Assembly (NCBI GenBank): GCA_945643635.1
Contig: CALZFC010000129.1
Span: forward strand, 727,501 to 791,500
DNA length: 64,000 bases
Reading direction: 5' to 3'
Source: Allodiplogaster sudhausi
Taxonomy: Eukaryota; Nematoda; Chromadorea; Rhabditida; Diplogasteridae
Positions 1-12,571 of this stretch are shown here, in pieces. A program made the position numbers and the translations under genes. Each line of letters opens with the position of its first letter. Position 1 is the first letter of the stretch. The notes beneath the pieces are model-generated. The model made no database searches, was not told the DNA's origin, and worked only from the letters and a program-made list of their open reading frames with translations.

Positions 1-35
1 GAATAAGAAGATTCTGACTGCAGAGAATAGAGATA

Positions 36-290
36 GAATGAATGAGAGATAGAAAAGTGAGAGAGGTAGAAAAGAAAGAGAGAGAAAGAGAGATAGGAGC
101 AGAGAGGCGTATATAGAGAAGAATGAATGAGAGATAGAAAAGTGAGAGAGGTAGAAAAGAAAGAGAGAGAAAGAGAGATAGGAGCAGAGAGGCGTATATA
201 GAGAAGAATGAATGAGAGATAGAAAAGTGAGAGAGGTAGAAAAGAAAGAGAGAGAAAGAGAGATAGGAGCAGAGAGGCGTACATCGAGAA
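36..290. repeat. 85-bp tandem repeat, three copies
   Basis: A purine-rich unit beginning GAATGAATGAGAGATAG recurs at 36, 121 and 206, so the period is exactly 85 bp. The copies are nearly identical; the third differs near its end (TACATC instead of TATATA). The near identity points to recent tandem duplication. No coding is seen. Confidence 0.9.
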
Positions 291-456
291 AGGAAGAGGG
301 AGATTGATTGGAGGGAATGAGAGAAAGGGTAGAAAAAGGAGAACTCAATGAGTTCTAAAGGGTTCAAAGAAGGTGTCTCGTGAAACAGAACGCGCGAACA
401 TTTCGGGGTGCATCTCTCGCGAGAATAGGAGATAAGGGCGTCGCTAGAAGGGAAGA

Positions 457-527
457 ATGAAGGAGAGGGATAGAGAAGCGGAGAGAGAGAGAGGGAAGGG
501 AGGAGAGAGAGAGAGAGAGAGGGAAGG

Positions 528-570
<43 letters not shown>

Positions 571-573
571 AGG

Positions 574-614
<41 letters not shown>

Positions 615-780
615 AGGGAGGAGAGAGAGAGAGAGAGAGAGATATAGAGAGAGAGAGAGGGGGGGGGGAAGGGAGGAGAGAGACGGAGGAAGAGGGCGAG
701 AGAGAGAGGGAAGGGAGGAGAGAGACGGAGGGAGAGGGCCAGAGAAAGAGAAGGAAAGGGAGGAGAAAGAAGGATGTACA
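457..780. repeat. GA microsatellite with GGGAAGGGAG interruptions
   Basis: Almost pure purine on the plus strand: (GA)n blocks separated by GGGAAGGGAG. Open frames on both strands here (Arg/Glu one way, Ser/Leu the other) are compositional artefacts. Similar GA or CT tracts recur at about 961-1060, 3720-3830, 4165-4270, 6890-6950, 12536-12640, 16560-16620, 18660-18815, 19858-20090, 21655-21690, 29965-30015, 34585-34617 and 36470-36510. Confidence 0.9.
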
Positions 781-838
781 GGGATAACAAGGAGAGGGAG
801 TGAGGGCAACCTGAGAGAAGGGGGCGAGAGATCCAAGG

Positions 839-954
839 TACAGAGAAGAGTATGAAAGTGCCGTCGCACACTTGAAGCAGCAGAATGCTTCTTCTGATTC
901 TTCTTCTTCGTCTTCGGAGTGTACGAGTAGTCCTAGAATCCGGAAGTGTGGAGT

Positions 955-996
<42 letters not shown>

Positions 997-3784
997 AAGA
1001 AACAGAGAGAGAGAGAGAGAGTGAGAGAGAGAGAAAGAGCGAGAGAGCGAGAGAGTGAGTTAGAGGCAGGAAAAGAGAAGTACGAATGAATGAGTGAATA
1101 AAAGTGAAGATAAAGCAGCTCGAAAGAAGAGTGGAGAGAAGGAGAAACGGATAGAAAGAGAAAAGAAAAGGTAGGAAAAGTAAAAAGTAAAGCGGGAAAC
1201 GAAGAAGGCGAGAGAAGAGCGTTGAGGGAATTCGTCGCCAAGGGGAGCATTCTTAACCTCTTCGAGAAGAGTCCAATCAAGGAGCCCATTGCCAGCCAAG
1301 CCATGACATGGAAGGTCGATGAGACTCTGCTTATGCTTCATTAGTGACGCAGCTTCCTGTTCAAGTGCATCGACATTTCATTCCTTGAAGAAGCGATGTT
1401 TTCCTTTCCTTCACAAACCTTTTACTAGATTTCATCTATGTATGTTCATATACCATGAGATGACAGGGTTGTTTTGTTTACGAACTTCGTCCTCACCTTA
1501 AAATGGTATATTTGATTCGGTGAGAGATTGAATTTGGAAGCAGAAAGCCTTAATAAGTTCTTCTTACTCTTTCGATTCATCAATTTCACATTTATCCTCT
1601 CTGACCACATCCCGAGGAACCTTGACGTGGGATGGCTACTTTATTCTTGCCCATTTAAATGTCTTCTTTTTCCCTAGTTTATCTATTCTTCCTTTCAATT
1701 CGTACAGAACCTTATGAGGGAAGAACGATAGTCGGAGAGTTGACAGTGCAAATGATGGCACGGTACGTAAATATAAGGAAAAGAAATGTGAGCAAAGAAG
1801 AGGAGAGGAAGAAAAAAAGGAGGAAAAGGAAGTAGAAATAACAGGAGTATGAGAGGCTAGAGATATGGCAGCGTGAGATTCTGCCAGAAACGGGCACTTG
1901 AACCAGGAGTAAGGAGAGTCTCTCTGAAAGAGACAACTGTCACCTTTCTTTTAAGCCGTTGACACCTCTTTGCACTTTTCTCTCCTCTCTCTTCTTGTGT
2001 CTCTTCTCTCTCATCTTCCAATTCCTCTGTTCCTTCCGCAACAAAGGAGCTCCTTCCCTTTTTCATGAATCCACCGCAAGTGGTCGGCAGTATTATTTAT
2101 AATTTATTTTGGCCGTTTGACGCCTCTCTCTCCTTCATTCGCTCCTCTCTCTATCTCTCTCTCTTTCTCATTCTTACTCCTACTGTTTTCTCAATCTTTT
2201 CCTTCTTTCTCTTCTCTTTCTCCTTCTCGTTTTCTTCACCTCTCTCTCTCTCTCCTTCTGGAATTCCTATTCGGAGTCTATCTTCTTCTCTTCTGATGGC
2301 ACTAGTGGCTTAGCTGGATCTTCAGCATCTAAATGTACTGGACGAAAGCAGCCATCTATCGCTACAGTCGTTGTTATTGCTTCCACTAGAACATTATAAT
2401 TAAAAAAAATAATGATTAAAGCTCTTTAAATAATAAGCCTGTTATTTCTTGTGAAGTGACGGACTTCCCAATGGAGTCCATCTGGAACACCAAAAGGGTC
2501 GAACTGGAAGGAGAGAATGTGAGGCGACCGTGCACCCGACTTCCATGTTCTGAAAAAGAGAAGGAGAGAGAGAAGGAGAGAGGGAGAGAAAGAGAGAGAA
2601 AAAGAGGAGTGAGAGGGGTGAGAGAAAGAATGAAAGGGACAGAGAACAAGGAGAGAGCGAGTGAGAGATTGAGAGAGGGCGAGCAAGAAAGAACCGAAAA
2701 CGAGAAGAAAAAGTTGGTGAAGGTGGAGAAGAAGGAAGAAGCTATCAGCTAACGCCATTTGCACGCGCCTTATCATTCGTACTGCCAGGCAAACCCAACC
2801 CATCTCGGGAGCGTGCAGCCATCCCACAGCAAGAACGTCGTTGTCATGAATTGGAGTACTGTAAAAGGTTATAAGTATACATATGTATGTATGTTCATAT
2901 GTAAATATGTATGAATGTTGAACGGCGGAGATTGTTTGGTCTTTCACTCTTGCAACTTCTTCGCCAGCGGCTACTCGTTCGGCCATAGCAAAGTGACGCT
3001 TCAAAAAAGAACCACCCCCGAATGTGGACTCCAGGGGACTCTTCAATGCCTTCTCTTCTATTTCCTTCGCTTCTCAGCTAAAGAAAATGTCGTCAGACGG
3101 AGAAGGCCGCGGCGGGAGGATTCGTCCTCTATTTCTCTCGCTTTCTCTACTCTTTTCTCGCACTCTTTCTTTCTCTCTCTTCTTTCCTTCTCTCCCTTTC
3201 TGTCACTCTATCTCGCTCTTTTTCTTCCTCTCCCGTACATACATGTGCATATACCTTATCTTTGTAATCCTTCCACTTTCTGATTTCCATGCATTTCTCT
3301 TCCAATCTTCTTCTCATTCTACCTTTGTATTGTTTATTTCTCTAATCGTCCTGGGACAGTACAATTTTATGTTATATCTCACAACTCCCTAATACAGCAG
3401 AATTTGTTAGATGCACTACACTTGCCGACTTCATGTACCTGGCCAGCAACTCTTTCTTTTTGTCTCGTTCTCTCTCATTTCGCTCTCTGCTCTCTCTCGA
3501 TCACTGCTTCTTCTCTCTTTCTCTCTTTCTCTGTTTCTTTCTTTTGATATTGCTTGATTCATGCGTGAATTCTTTGTGCATTTCCTTCCTCGCGTGCTGC
3601 GTTTTGGAAGCATTTTAAAATTTCTCGTGGAAGATCCCCACGGAGAATAAAGCGTGAGAGAGCGGAATGTGAGTGGAAAGAAGGGATGAGCATAGATGAA
3701 AATAAAAATAATACGAGAGAGGAGAAAGAGAGAGAGAGAGAGAGTAGAGAGAGAGAAGAGTGAGAGAGAAGAGTGAGAGAGAGA

Positions 3785-3815
<31 letters not shown>

Positions 3816-4163
3816 GAGAGAGAAGGGAATCAGAGAATTGAGGATTGTAATCACAACTAATTCTGCCCTTGTAACGACGAAAGAATCGATTAATTATCTT
3901 TTCCACTTCAGACTACTCTCATTTGATATCGAAACAATATTCATGCTCATCTTCACTTTCCACTTGCTTCATTTTGGTTCTCTCAGAATTCTTTGCCTAT
4001 TTTATGATGTTCTTCAGTCTTCATTCTTTCTCAATCTCAGATTTTCCTTCCACAAATGAATTCTGCTATTCCATTGTATTCTTCTTCTCGTATCTTCCAC
4101 TATTTTCATGTCCATTTGTTTGGATTCTGCCACTGCTGTCCATGGTAGATGTTCAGACGCTCC

Positions 4164-4203
<40 letters not shown>

Positions 4204-5958
4204 ACCCTCTTCTCTCTCACTCTCTCTCTCTTTCACTCTCTTCTCTCTCACTCTCTTTCTCTCTCCAGATATTCACCATTCTTTCTCTCTTTGCTATAAT
4301 TCGTAATCATAATTATATCGTATCTCTCCATCTTACATGCTTGAAACTTCGCCAAGTTGCTTCGCTGGACTTATCGGAGCACCACGAAGGAGAACAAGGC
4401 AGGAGCCCCTACTTTTTATACCTAAACTCCCACTCTTTCTCACTCTCCCGTCATCTCTCAGCATTTTTCTCTCTCTCTGCCACCTTCTATTCCTCTCCCT
4501 CATTCTCTCTACGTTTCTCTTTCTCCGTTTCTCTCTTTCTCTACCTTTCTCTCTTTCTCTCCCTCTCTACCTTTCTCTCTCCCTCTCTGCTTTTCTCTCT
4601 CATCCTTGCCATGCCCTCTTTTGTCACACGACTCCACCGGAGCGCAGCAACCCTGACGACATCTGGGAAGAAAGCAGCAGACTCGCCGCGGGCAGAAAAA
4701 GAAGAATGGATGCGGGCAATCCATACAAAATACAACCAAGTGCATCAACTCTGCGATCTTTCAAGAAAGGAATAAGGGCTTCTTCTTTTACATATCTGCG
4801 TGGTTCCATTCAAATTAATTTAAACACTAACCGGCCCATGGAAGTCTTCTCATCTACATATACTTGGCCTGCCTTGATCCTTGCAACTTCATCGAGAATT
4901 CCACATTCTACCGTTCTCCGATATGTTTTGGGCCACTGATCACTGATTTTCGTCTTATTTTTTTGTTTACTCATTTAATGTATAAAAAATAAATGACAAT
5001 TCTAAAAGAAGATGTTCACTAACGAGAAATAAGATGAGACATCTTGAGCTCTTCTTTCGTTGACTGTGATTGAAATGGAATAGAAAGTAAACTTCCATGG
5101 ATACTGCGGCTTGGTCTGCGCTTTGGAAGGAGAATTCAACAGCACGAACATTTATGCATTCTCTTTAGGAGATCTATTTAAGACGCCGATTTTACCCTCT
5201 TGCAATGAATATTAATAATGCAGGTTGCATCAATAGGAGTAGCCCCCAATGGCAACATTTCTCCAATTATGTTTGCTGGCCCGATCAGCCTTTTTGCCAA
5301 AGGGCTAACAATAAGCACTGATCGCACTAACATCTATCTTCTCATCTCTCTCTCTTTCTCTTTCTACTCTCTCTCTCAATCTCTCTTCTCTCTCTTCGCC
5401 TATCTATCATCTGTCTTTTCTCCCTCTCTCTTCTCTCCTCCTCTATCTCTTATATCTATCTATTTCTCTTCTCTCCACGTAATTCCTCGTCTTCTAAGTT
5501 CTATTTTAAAAGTCTAGGGATCTTCCTCTGGTCAGCAGGGAGTCTCCGAGAGAGAATTCGCAGTCTTTCTCGCTCTTCGTATTTTATTGTTTCATTCATT
5601 TCTTTAATTTATTATTAGTTGTTTCCCAACCGTCTTGATTGCTGTTCGAGTTCATAAACCTTCCTTTTTTTCTTTTTTCCGCCTTTTTCTTAATTTGTCG
5701 TCGTTTCTTCCTACTTGTATATCCGATTGCATAGTTCATTAGTGCAATTGAGGAGCATCTGGAGACTTCTCGGTACTGCCACGGTAAAGAAACTCTTTCC
5801 TTGCTCCTAGTTCTCCCGCTCTCTCCCCGTCTCTCTCTCTCTGTCTCTCTCTCTCTCTCTTTCTCTCTCTGCATCTCTACACTTCGCCCTTTCATCATCA
5901 CAATCATCGAATGAACCCCAGTGAATCGTTGTCCGTGGAAGAGGCGAAGGGCACGTGA
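839..5958 (+). CDS. scattered candidate exons of an unrecognised plus-strand gene or genes
   Basis: I do not recognise this gene. Non-repetitive islands between CT/GA tracts read as protein on the plus strand. These are about 840-950 (contains REEYESAVAHLKQQN), about 1190-1344 (contains FVAKGSILNLFEKSPIKEP), 1708-1762 (PYEGRTIVGELTVQMMAR, acceptor TACAG and donor GTACGT), about 2749-2861, about 4335-4425, about 4610-4770 (contains AEKEEWMRAI, reminiscent of the closing helix of a PH domain), about 5220-5330 and about 5744-5784 (AIEEHLETSRYCH, donor GTAAAG). A short terminal frame ends near 5958. The phases of neighbouring islands do not all join, so exons are missing or more than one gene is present. 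The PH suggestion rests on one short motif and is weak. Confidence 0.3.
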
Positions 5959-6277
5959 GGTTCTTTGCTTTGCTCATGCATTATTATCCTCTTTATTTTC
6001 TTATCCCACCGTCCTTCTCTCTTCATTTTCTCACTTCAATCCTCTCTGAGAGCAGCATTTGACAAGAAAGTAATATTATATAGTCAGGAAATTTTGACTA
6101 ACACTCCCAATTCATTTATTTTCCTTTTCCGATCTCGTTCACCTTCTCCCAAGAACATTCTCTTCATCACTACTCTCACTCTTCTTTCTCTCACTCAGTC
6201 TCTCTCTCTCTCTCTAGCTCTGATTCTATCTCACTCCCAGAAGTTCTCTTCCGTTCCTCAGAAGCCTTCGTCACGAA

Positions 6278-6905
6278 ATGGCGAATGCTACCCCAGCAGC
6301 GCGGATGGGGACTGAGCTGGAGGCGGTCGTCGACTCCCTCGCCGCGGCGGAGAATCTCTCTGAGCTCTGTCGGCAGCAGGTTCAACATTCTTTCTTCTGT
6401 CAAGCAAGTTCACTGCACATTTGTATCGTTGGTTCGGTTTATAACCAAATGACTCTTTCTCTCTCTGCATGCTTTCATCGCTCTGTCTATTCTTTTCATG
6501 TTCTGGGTGTCATGAACTTGAATCATTTTCTGCAGCAGCTCATGGCCGTTTGTTGTTGTATCCATAGCACTTTTTGTTGCTGTTTTTTTTTGGCATTCAA
6601 ACTGGATGTTCGGCCGAAGGATTTGTACAGCTTAATAAAAAAAAAGTTTTTTTTTCTTTTCCTCTATCATACTAACAAATTATCGTCCACAATTTCACCC
6701 TTTATACAAGCTTTCCAAAAAAAATTTGCGATGATCAAAAATCATTTTTGTAAGATAACTTTACTTTAAAAAAATCCTCCAACTCACTTCACAATCGCTC
6801 CTTTTTTTCTTTCTCTTTTTTACTTGCCCTCTAAAAGTGCTAAGTCTCTATCGTTCAATTGGAGTTTCTTTCTTTCTCTCGAATTGTATCTCCCTCTCTC
6901 TCCAC

Positions 6906-6954
<49 letters not shown>

Positions 6955-7660
6955 ATTTGTTTATCTCCTTCCTTGCGTTGGCTTGTTTAGAAGGCGTGCT
7001 CGTGAAGCTCCATTCATTGGTTGCTGACATTATTGGCATTGCAAGTCTTCCCTTGTTCTTTGCTTCCAAAGGGGATCGGAGAACTGTTTTTCATGGGGGA
7101 CGGGCTCTCCATTCCAATCTACTCCATGATATAGCACAACAAGTCATTGATCTAGAGTCAAACGATTTCTGAAAGGGCTGTGCAAAGGAAGCAGCTCAGC
7201 CACCGTACCCTCCTTAACATTCATTCAACGATCAATAAGTGAAAGGGCATTTGTGAAGTGTCCTTTGGCCTCTTCAGCTGCCATCAAGTTTAGGCAGAAG
7301 ATGACGAAGACTCTTCTTCTTCCTTCAGCTTCTTTGCCCTGAAGCGTTCAAATTGAATCTGCACTTTCCATGCCGACCCCCACCAGGCGACAACGACTTT
7401 GCATATCTGAACAAGAGAGTGTAGAGAACGAGAGGAAAATGATGAGAGAGAGAGGGAAATACCCAGAGAGGAGAGAGATGAGAGAATACTAAAGAAGAAG
7501 GAAAGGATAGCGGGAGGAAAGTGAAGGACTTAGAAGCAGTGGGTTGTGAAAACGAGAGCATATTGGATTCGGAGTGCACTAAAGAGCAGAAACGAACAGA
7601 GACGGTGGGCATGCTTGTGAGATTGAGAGAGAGAAAGAGAGGGAGAGAAAGAGAGAGAGA

Positions 7661-7703
<43 letters not shown>

Positions 7704-7849
7704 TCTTCTGAACGCAATCGCAGCGGTCGACTCCTTGAGACTGCAAAAAGAAGAAGAGCAAAAAAGTTTTTTAAAGTTGGTGCAGTCGCGTGAGAGCGAA
7801 TTAAAGTGCCTGAGGCTGGCGAGGGGGAATAAGGGGCCTTGTAGGGACT
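6278..7849 (+). CDS. putative multi-exon protein, possibly coiled-coil, identity unknown
   Basis: The first exon starts at an ATG in good context at 6278 and runs to a CAG|GTTCAA donor at 6379. It encodes an acidic, Ala/Leu-rich start (MANATPAARMGTELEAVVDS). A second clear exon is 7511-7615 (contains LEAVGCENESILDSECTKEQ), ending at donor GTGAGA. A terminal exon near 7703-7849 can be read in two frames. One, containing LLNAIAAVDSLRLQKEEEQ, looks like coiled coil but does not match the preceding phase; the other is basic, in phase, and stops at 7793. Islands near 7330-7415 and 6990-7170 may hold further exons. I recognise no family. It ends just upstream of the receptor gene on the same strand. 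Confidence 0.45.
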
Positions 7850-8011
7850 GATAGAGGAATTCCAAGGTGCCGAGCACTTAGTGAGGGGCCTTGTAACGAA
7901 ATGGAAGGCTTCGTCGGGCCCGAAAGGCGAACCCGGAGGGCTTGAAAATGTTGCCCTTCAGATGCAATAGCTCAGAATTCAACAGGTGCCATGTCAATTT
8001 GAATCTCTTGC

Positions 8012-9036
8012 ATGCAAAAATTGAACGGCTGGCAGATGAAGTTGAAGGTGACAACTGCTTGGATGAGCAGGATGAAGCTTCCCTTTCAGCTGGCGGCTCT
8101 GCCCACCCACGGAACTCTGCCAGTCGCTCCTTCCTTCTTCCTCCTTCTCCTCTCCGTCCCCGCCGCCGTAATCATTCTCCTTACCATCTTCGGCAACTTG
8201 CTCGTGCTCTGTTTTAAGGTACTCTCTCTCTCTCTCTCTCTCTCCCTCTCTCCTTCTCTACTTCTTCGCTTTGTCTCTGTTCACAGGCGAGAGTCGGTCG
8301 TACGAACACAACCCTCCTTGTGTGGAATCTTGGTCTGACTGACTTCCTGGTGGGTGTCATTGTGTTGCCGCTCGGTGCTTTCCATCTCATCTACAGGTAA
8401 CAACTTTTTCTCTGGATTAAATAAAGGCAACCACCGAAAGAAAATAAATGCTTAGGGCGATGTTTTCATTACGACAAGGAAGCGAATGACACCATATCAC
8501 AGCCCCCCCCCTTCCATCCCCCCGTATTTCATCTACATACATTGGCCCTACCAGCGAATACACAGTTAAAAAGTTAAATATTAGTGACGCCATCAAATAA
8601 TTTCGCCGGCATACTAATTGTTTTCTAGGATTGCACATAGCAACTCAAAATTCATGTATGCATGAACTTTTGAAAATTGTTGTCATGATTCAATACCATA
8701 GGAAATGGATCTTCGGCCGTTTTCTGTGTCGAGTTTGGGTGGCGGCGGATGTGACTTTCTGCACGTGCTCAGTAGTCAGCTACTCTTTTCTTCTTCTTCC
8801 CCACTCATTTAACTGAACTCATTAGCATCTTTGAAATTCTTTTAAAAGATCTGTCTGCAAAACCGTTTCCGTCCATTCTGAACATTCTAACAAATTTGAT
8901 TGAGGTGACCATCTGCGTCATTTCTGCCGACCGATACATGGCTGTGACCAGGCCGCTTCGCTATAAGTCTATCGTTACTAAAACCAGGGTTAGAGGGAGA
9001 AAGATGTTAAGAATGAGAGAGAGAACGAGAACGAGT

Positions 9037-9083
<47 letters not shown>

Positions 9084-10489
9084 GAGAAACACTTTTGGAT
9101 ATCACATGCATTCTTTTCTTTGTGAAGACCTTTGTTGAATGGATGTTCTGTCGTGAGAATTCAATGATGATCGTATTGAAGGTAATCGTAGTGATGTCGA
9201 TAATCTGGGCGTTTTCTTCTGCGATTCTCCTCGGGACGGTTCGGTGGGATCAGCCTTCTTGCTACGACGATGTCTGCCGTTCATTTTGAACATATTCATT
9301 AATATAGAAAGAGATTAACTGATACAGTCCATCTGCTTCGCGGGCAACGAGATTCGGTATCTGGCACATTCCGTGGTACTCGCCTTCTTCCTCCCCGCTT
9401 CCGTCACTCTCTCTCTCTACTGGCGCATTTACCGTCTTGCAAGGTTGCATTCAAAAGTAGTTCAATCACTTATAACAAACCAGAGATTTAGGAAGCGTCA
9501 AAAGGCCCTTGACCGCGGCTTCCTCATGATTCTCGGACAAAACATGAACTTTCTCACAAATACCATCAGCCAACAGGCAAGATGAATGAAAAGAATGGAT
9601 AGAAGCAGTGGCTGCTCGTACTGGAGACATGCATTGCTTCTCTCTTCCAGACAACTCTCCGTGTCCACTTTGGAAAGAAGAACGGAATGGTCGAGCACCA
9701 GCGAAGAGTGCTGAGGACTCACGAGAGGATAGCGAAGACTCTCGGAGTGGTCTCCTGCTCTTTCCTCTTCTGCTGGCTCCCCTTCTTCTCCCTCTACCTC
9801 ACAAGTCCGTGCCCGCGAGGCCACCATACATATGTAGCTAAGTCATAGCTGATTCTTCCCACCGTTTGCCTTCTATTCCTTGTATAAGCTCAACCTGCCA
9901 ACTGACATCTCTGGTTAGGAAGCAGCGGACCAATAAAAAGCACGGTTAATTGGAGAGATTGAGCCATTGCCATTGCGGGATGTTAAACAACGTGCTGTAT
10001 AAAAGGATCTATTGATGTTGCGTATGACAAACATTTTGTTTGTTGCAGACTACAAATGCCGCGGTTGTATTCCCCCTCTGGCGATAGACATCGCCTCTTG
10101 GCTTGGTTAGCTTTTCCAAGGATTTTGGCATTTTGTATGATACTGTCTACTTTCTCTGCATACGCTTCGGAATGCCAGTTTTCGTGTTTGATGAAAAGAC
10201 TGAAAACTCTTGAGGCTACTGCAACTCAATGCTGAATCCGATCATTTACTCCTTCACGGTGAAAGAGTTCAAGAGAAGCGCTCTGCGGATGGCACTGCCG
10301 ATGTGGACGTGGCTGAGTCGACTGCTGCCCTTCCTCATCCACGCTCCTCCCGAGAACTTTGCTTCCAAGATGAGTCGTCATGGACATCACAAGTTAGACA
10401 GCCATTCTATGGAATATATGCACGCCGAAAGTCTAAGCAATGGCTTGCTTCATCACAAAGATGGAGTTCTGAGGAGTCTCGGTTCTTAG
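8012..10489 (+). CDS. biogenic-amine-type class A GPCR
   Basis: Ten exons join in phase: 8012-8218, 8287-8396, 8702-8774 (or 8771), 8905-8988, 9158-9271, 9328-9443, 9486-9576, 9651-9804, 10049-10105 and 10215-10489. Starts are possible at 8012 or, in frame, at 8063. All seven helices are visible: TM1 with GN, TM2 with LTDF, TM3 with Cys and Asp in ADVTFCTCSV (the Asp that binds the amine), ADRYMAV, TM4 Trp, FFLP in TM5, FCWLP in TM6 and WLGYCNSMLNPIIY in TM7. The extracellular loop 2 cysteine is present. In TM5 I read Ser at 5.42 but Val at 5.43 and Ala at 5.46. That differs from catecholamine receptors and is closer to serotonin-type receptors; this subtype reading is inference. Intron 7 is GC-AG (CAG|GCAAGA at 9577). 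It is a plasma-membrane receptor. Confidence 0.96.
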
Positions 10490-11140
10490 AGCTTCCGTAA
10501 TTAGCAGCTTCTCCTTACGCTCCTTTCCCGCAATCGCCAGGGAAGAGCGGTGAGCGATAAGCCATGAAGTGCTGACCGTTTCGAGTGCCTTTTGTACACA
10601 AAAAGAAACATTGGTGCTATTCATTACTAATAGGATAGCACTTTTTTTTATTATAATAGCCACTCTGATTTTCAAACCCATTTTTAAAAGGATAGTTCTA
10701 AAGGAAAGGAAGAATGCTTGCTCCAATTCAATTTTTGTTTTCATGCTCAGTGAACCTCCACAAGTTTTTTTTCCGATCTTAATCTCATTTAAGGCACCCT
10801 TATCCACCATTTTTGCCTCATCTTTTAACCTACATACTCCCTTCTTACTTCTCCTCTTTGCTTCCACTACCCTCCTTTCCCCTCGTCTCACGCTCTTGCA
10901 ATCTCTCTCTATCTTTTTTTCTCTCTCTATCTCTCCTCTTTCTCACCTTCATTCTCTCCTCTCCCTTTCTACCCACTCTCTTTCTCACTCTTTCTCTCCC
11001 CCCTCTGACTCCCAAATCTCTCTCTCCCTCTCTTTCTTTCTCTCTCTCTCTCTCTCTCTTTCCTTCCCCCTTCTCTATCTATTTCTCCCCCTCTGTCTCT
11101 CTCGCTCTCTATCTATCTGTCTCTCTCTCTTTCTCTGCAG

Positions 11141-11754
11141 ACAACGGGGCGGGAAGAACCGTCCTCGTTCCTTTGTGGAGTACGGAACGAACCGGGGAGG
11201 TGTGCTGACCTCTCGTCGCGTGACTCGCCAGCGTCGGCAGACGGAGCCGGCGGTGTTCGCTGCCCCGGAGCGGCTGACTCGAGTTGCTCACGTTGGGCCC
11301 GATGCTGCGATCATCGAGGTTTTGGGGCTATTTTTACTTCTTTTTTTTTCAGCTTCCACCATTTTATGTTTGCAAAAATAGCAATGAAATGCGTGAGATG
11401 ACGTAAGAAGTGGTGGAAGGAAGAAGTGGAGAAAGAGGATGTCTGGCAGGAAGACGAGGAGGCCGTGTACTCGGAGACGAACTGCCTCACCACTTCCTAC
11501 AGTGTCTCCCGCGCGCCCTCCACCAGGAGCACAGCTCCCTTCTCTGCCCGTCCCCCTCTGCCTCCTCTTGTAGAGAAGCAGAGTCAGTCATCTCTTCCTT
11601 CTTCATGCCTCTTCTACTAAGAGGAACTCTTCAGGTCTGGAAGGAATGAGCAGCAATGGAATGACAACGGGCGGAGAGCCTCCGGGCAGTGCGGGGCTGT
11701 CCTCCAACCACAACGTGCGAGTCTATTGTGACACCACCGAGGCAGACTTGTAGC
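11141..11754 (+). CDS. C-terminal exons of an unknown basic/acidic protein
   Basis: Three exons join in phase: 11141-11318, 11408-11582 and 11635-11754. The first follows a long CT tract and CTGCAG acceptor and encodes an Arg-rich, GC3-rich stretch (GGVLTSRRVTRQRRQTEPA). The second encodes an acidic segment (KWWKEEVEKEDVWQEDEEAV) followed by Ser/Pro-rich sequence. The third encodes a Gly/Ser-rich tail ending TTEADL and a stop. Intron 2 is 52 bp with a TACTAAG branch-like motif. The upstream start is not visible: 10490-11140 is mostly CT repeat. I recognise no domain. It may be a separate gene or a downstream part of the receptor transcript, but I found no phase-compatible donor in the receptor's last exon. 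Confidence 0.55.
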
Positions 11755-12532
11755 TTCCTCTTCCCTCATCTCTCCTCTCTTTCTCTCTCTCAATCACGTT
11801 TCCTTGTATCCACTTTGTTCTCTCTCTCTCGCTCTAATACCTCCATATGTTTTTCCTGGTGCGCAAACCGTCCTGGATCTCTCATCTGCTCTTGGAATGT
11901 AATAAAAGCGCCCCGAAGTGTACAATGACAGGGTACAACAGTGGTCGTTGCGTGGTATACTGTACTTTACTTCATAATGTTAATATTGTTGCATTTCATC
12001 CGTGTCAATTATGAATAGTCACTACTTCACATTTGTAGGATGTTGTAATGTTCTTTTCAAAAACAAGGTTCGATTTATTAAATGAAAACTTGACCATACT
12101 TTAGTGATCTCACAGTAGCGTTCTTATATGTTTCATCGGTGTACATAAGTTAACTTGATCGTGTCGCTGCTTACCTCCCTTTGTCTTTTGAAACAGCGAA
12201 GAATAAAAAAGTCATTGGCAAGCCCTTGGCAGAAGAAAACCAGCTAAAATTCTTTGAATTAGAAAAACGGGTGCGCGCTGCTCACGCACGCTTTTTCGAT
12301 CAAATTGGGAATACAGACGACGAATTTACCCAAACTACTCGTTTCTTTTTTTAGACACATTTCATCTTCAAAGCTCGCAAATCTTACTTTTATCTCTAAA
12401 ATAGCACATCGTCCACTACCAATTACGCCTGTTTTCTCTTGTTGGGGAGAAAAGGAATAAATAATACAAAACAAGCAAGACAAGGCTCACAGAAAAAAAA
12501 CGTAACGAATTAAACAAACTAAATTGAAAACT

Positions 12533-12571
<39 letters not shown>

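Noticed and set aside
364..960. Long Ser/Leu or Arg/Glu open frames over GA/CT repeats, here and throughout the window
   Set aside because: Two-base repeats have no stops in any frame; the frames mirror each other on both strands and show no domain or codon signal.
10490..11140. Extension of the GPCR into the exons at 11141-11754
   Set aside because: The receptor has a good stop at 10487-10489 after a complete tail, and I found no phase-2 donor in its last exon to match the 11141 acceptor.
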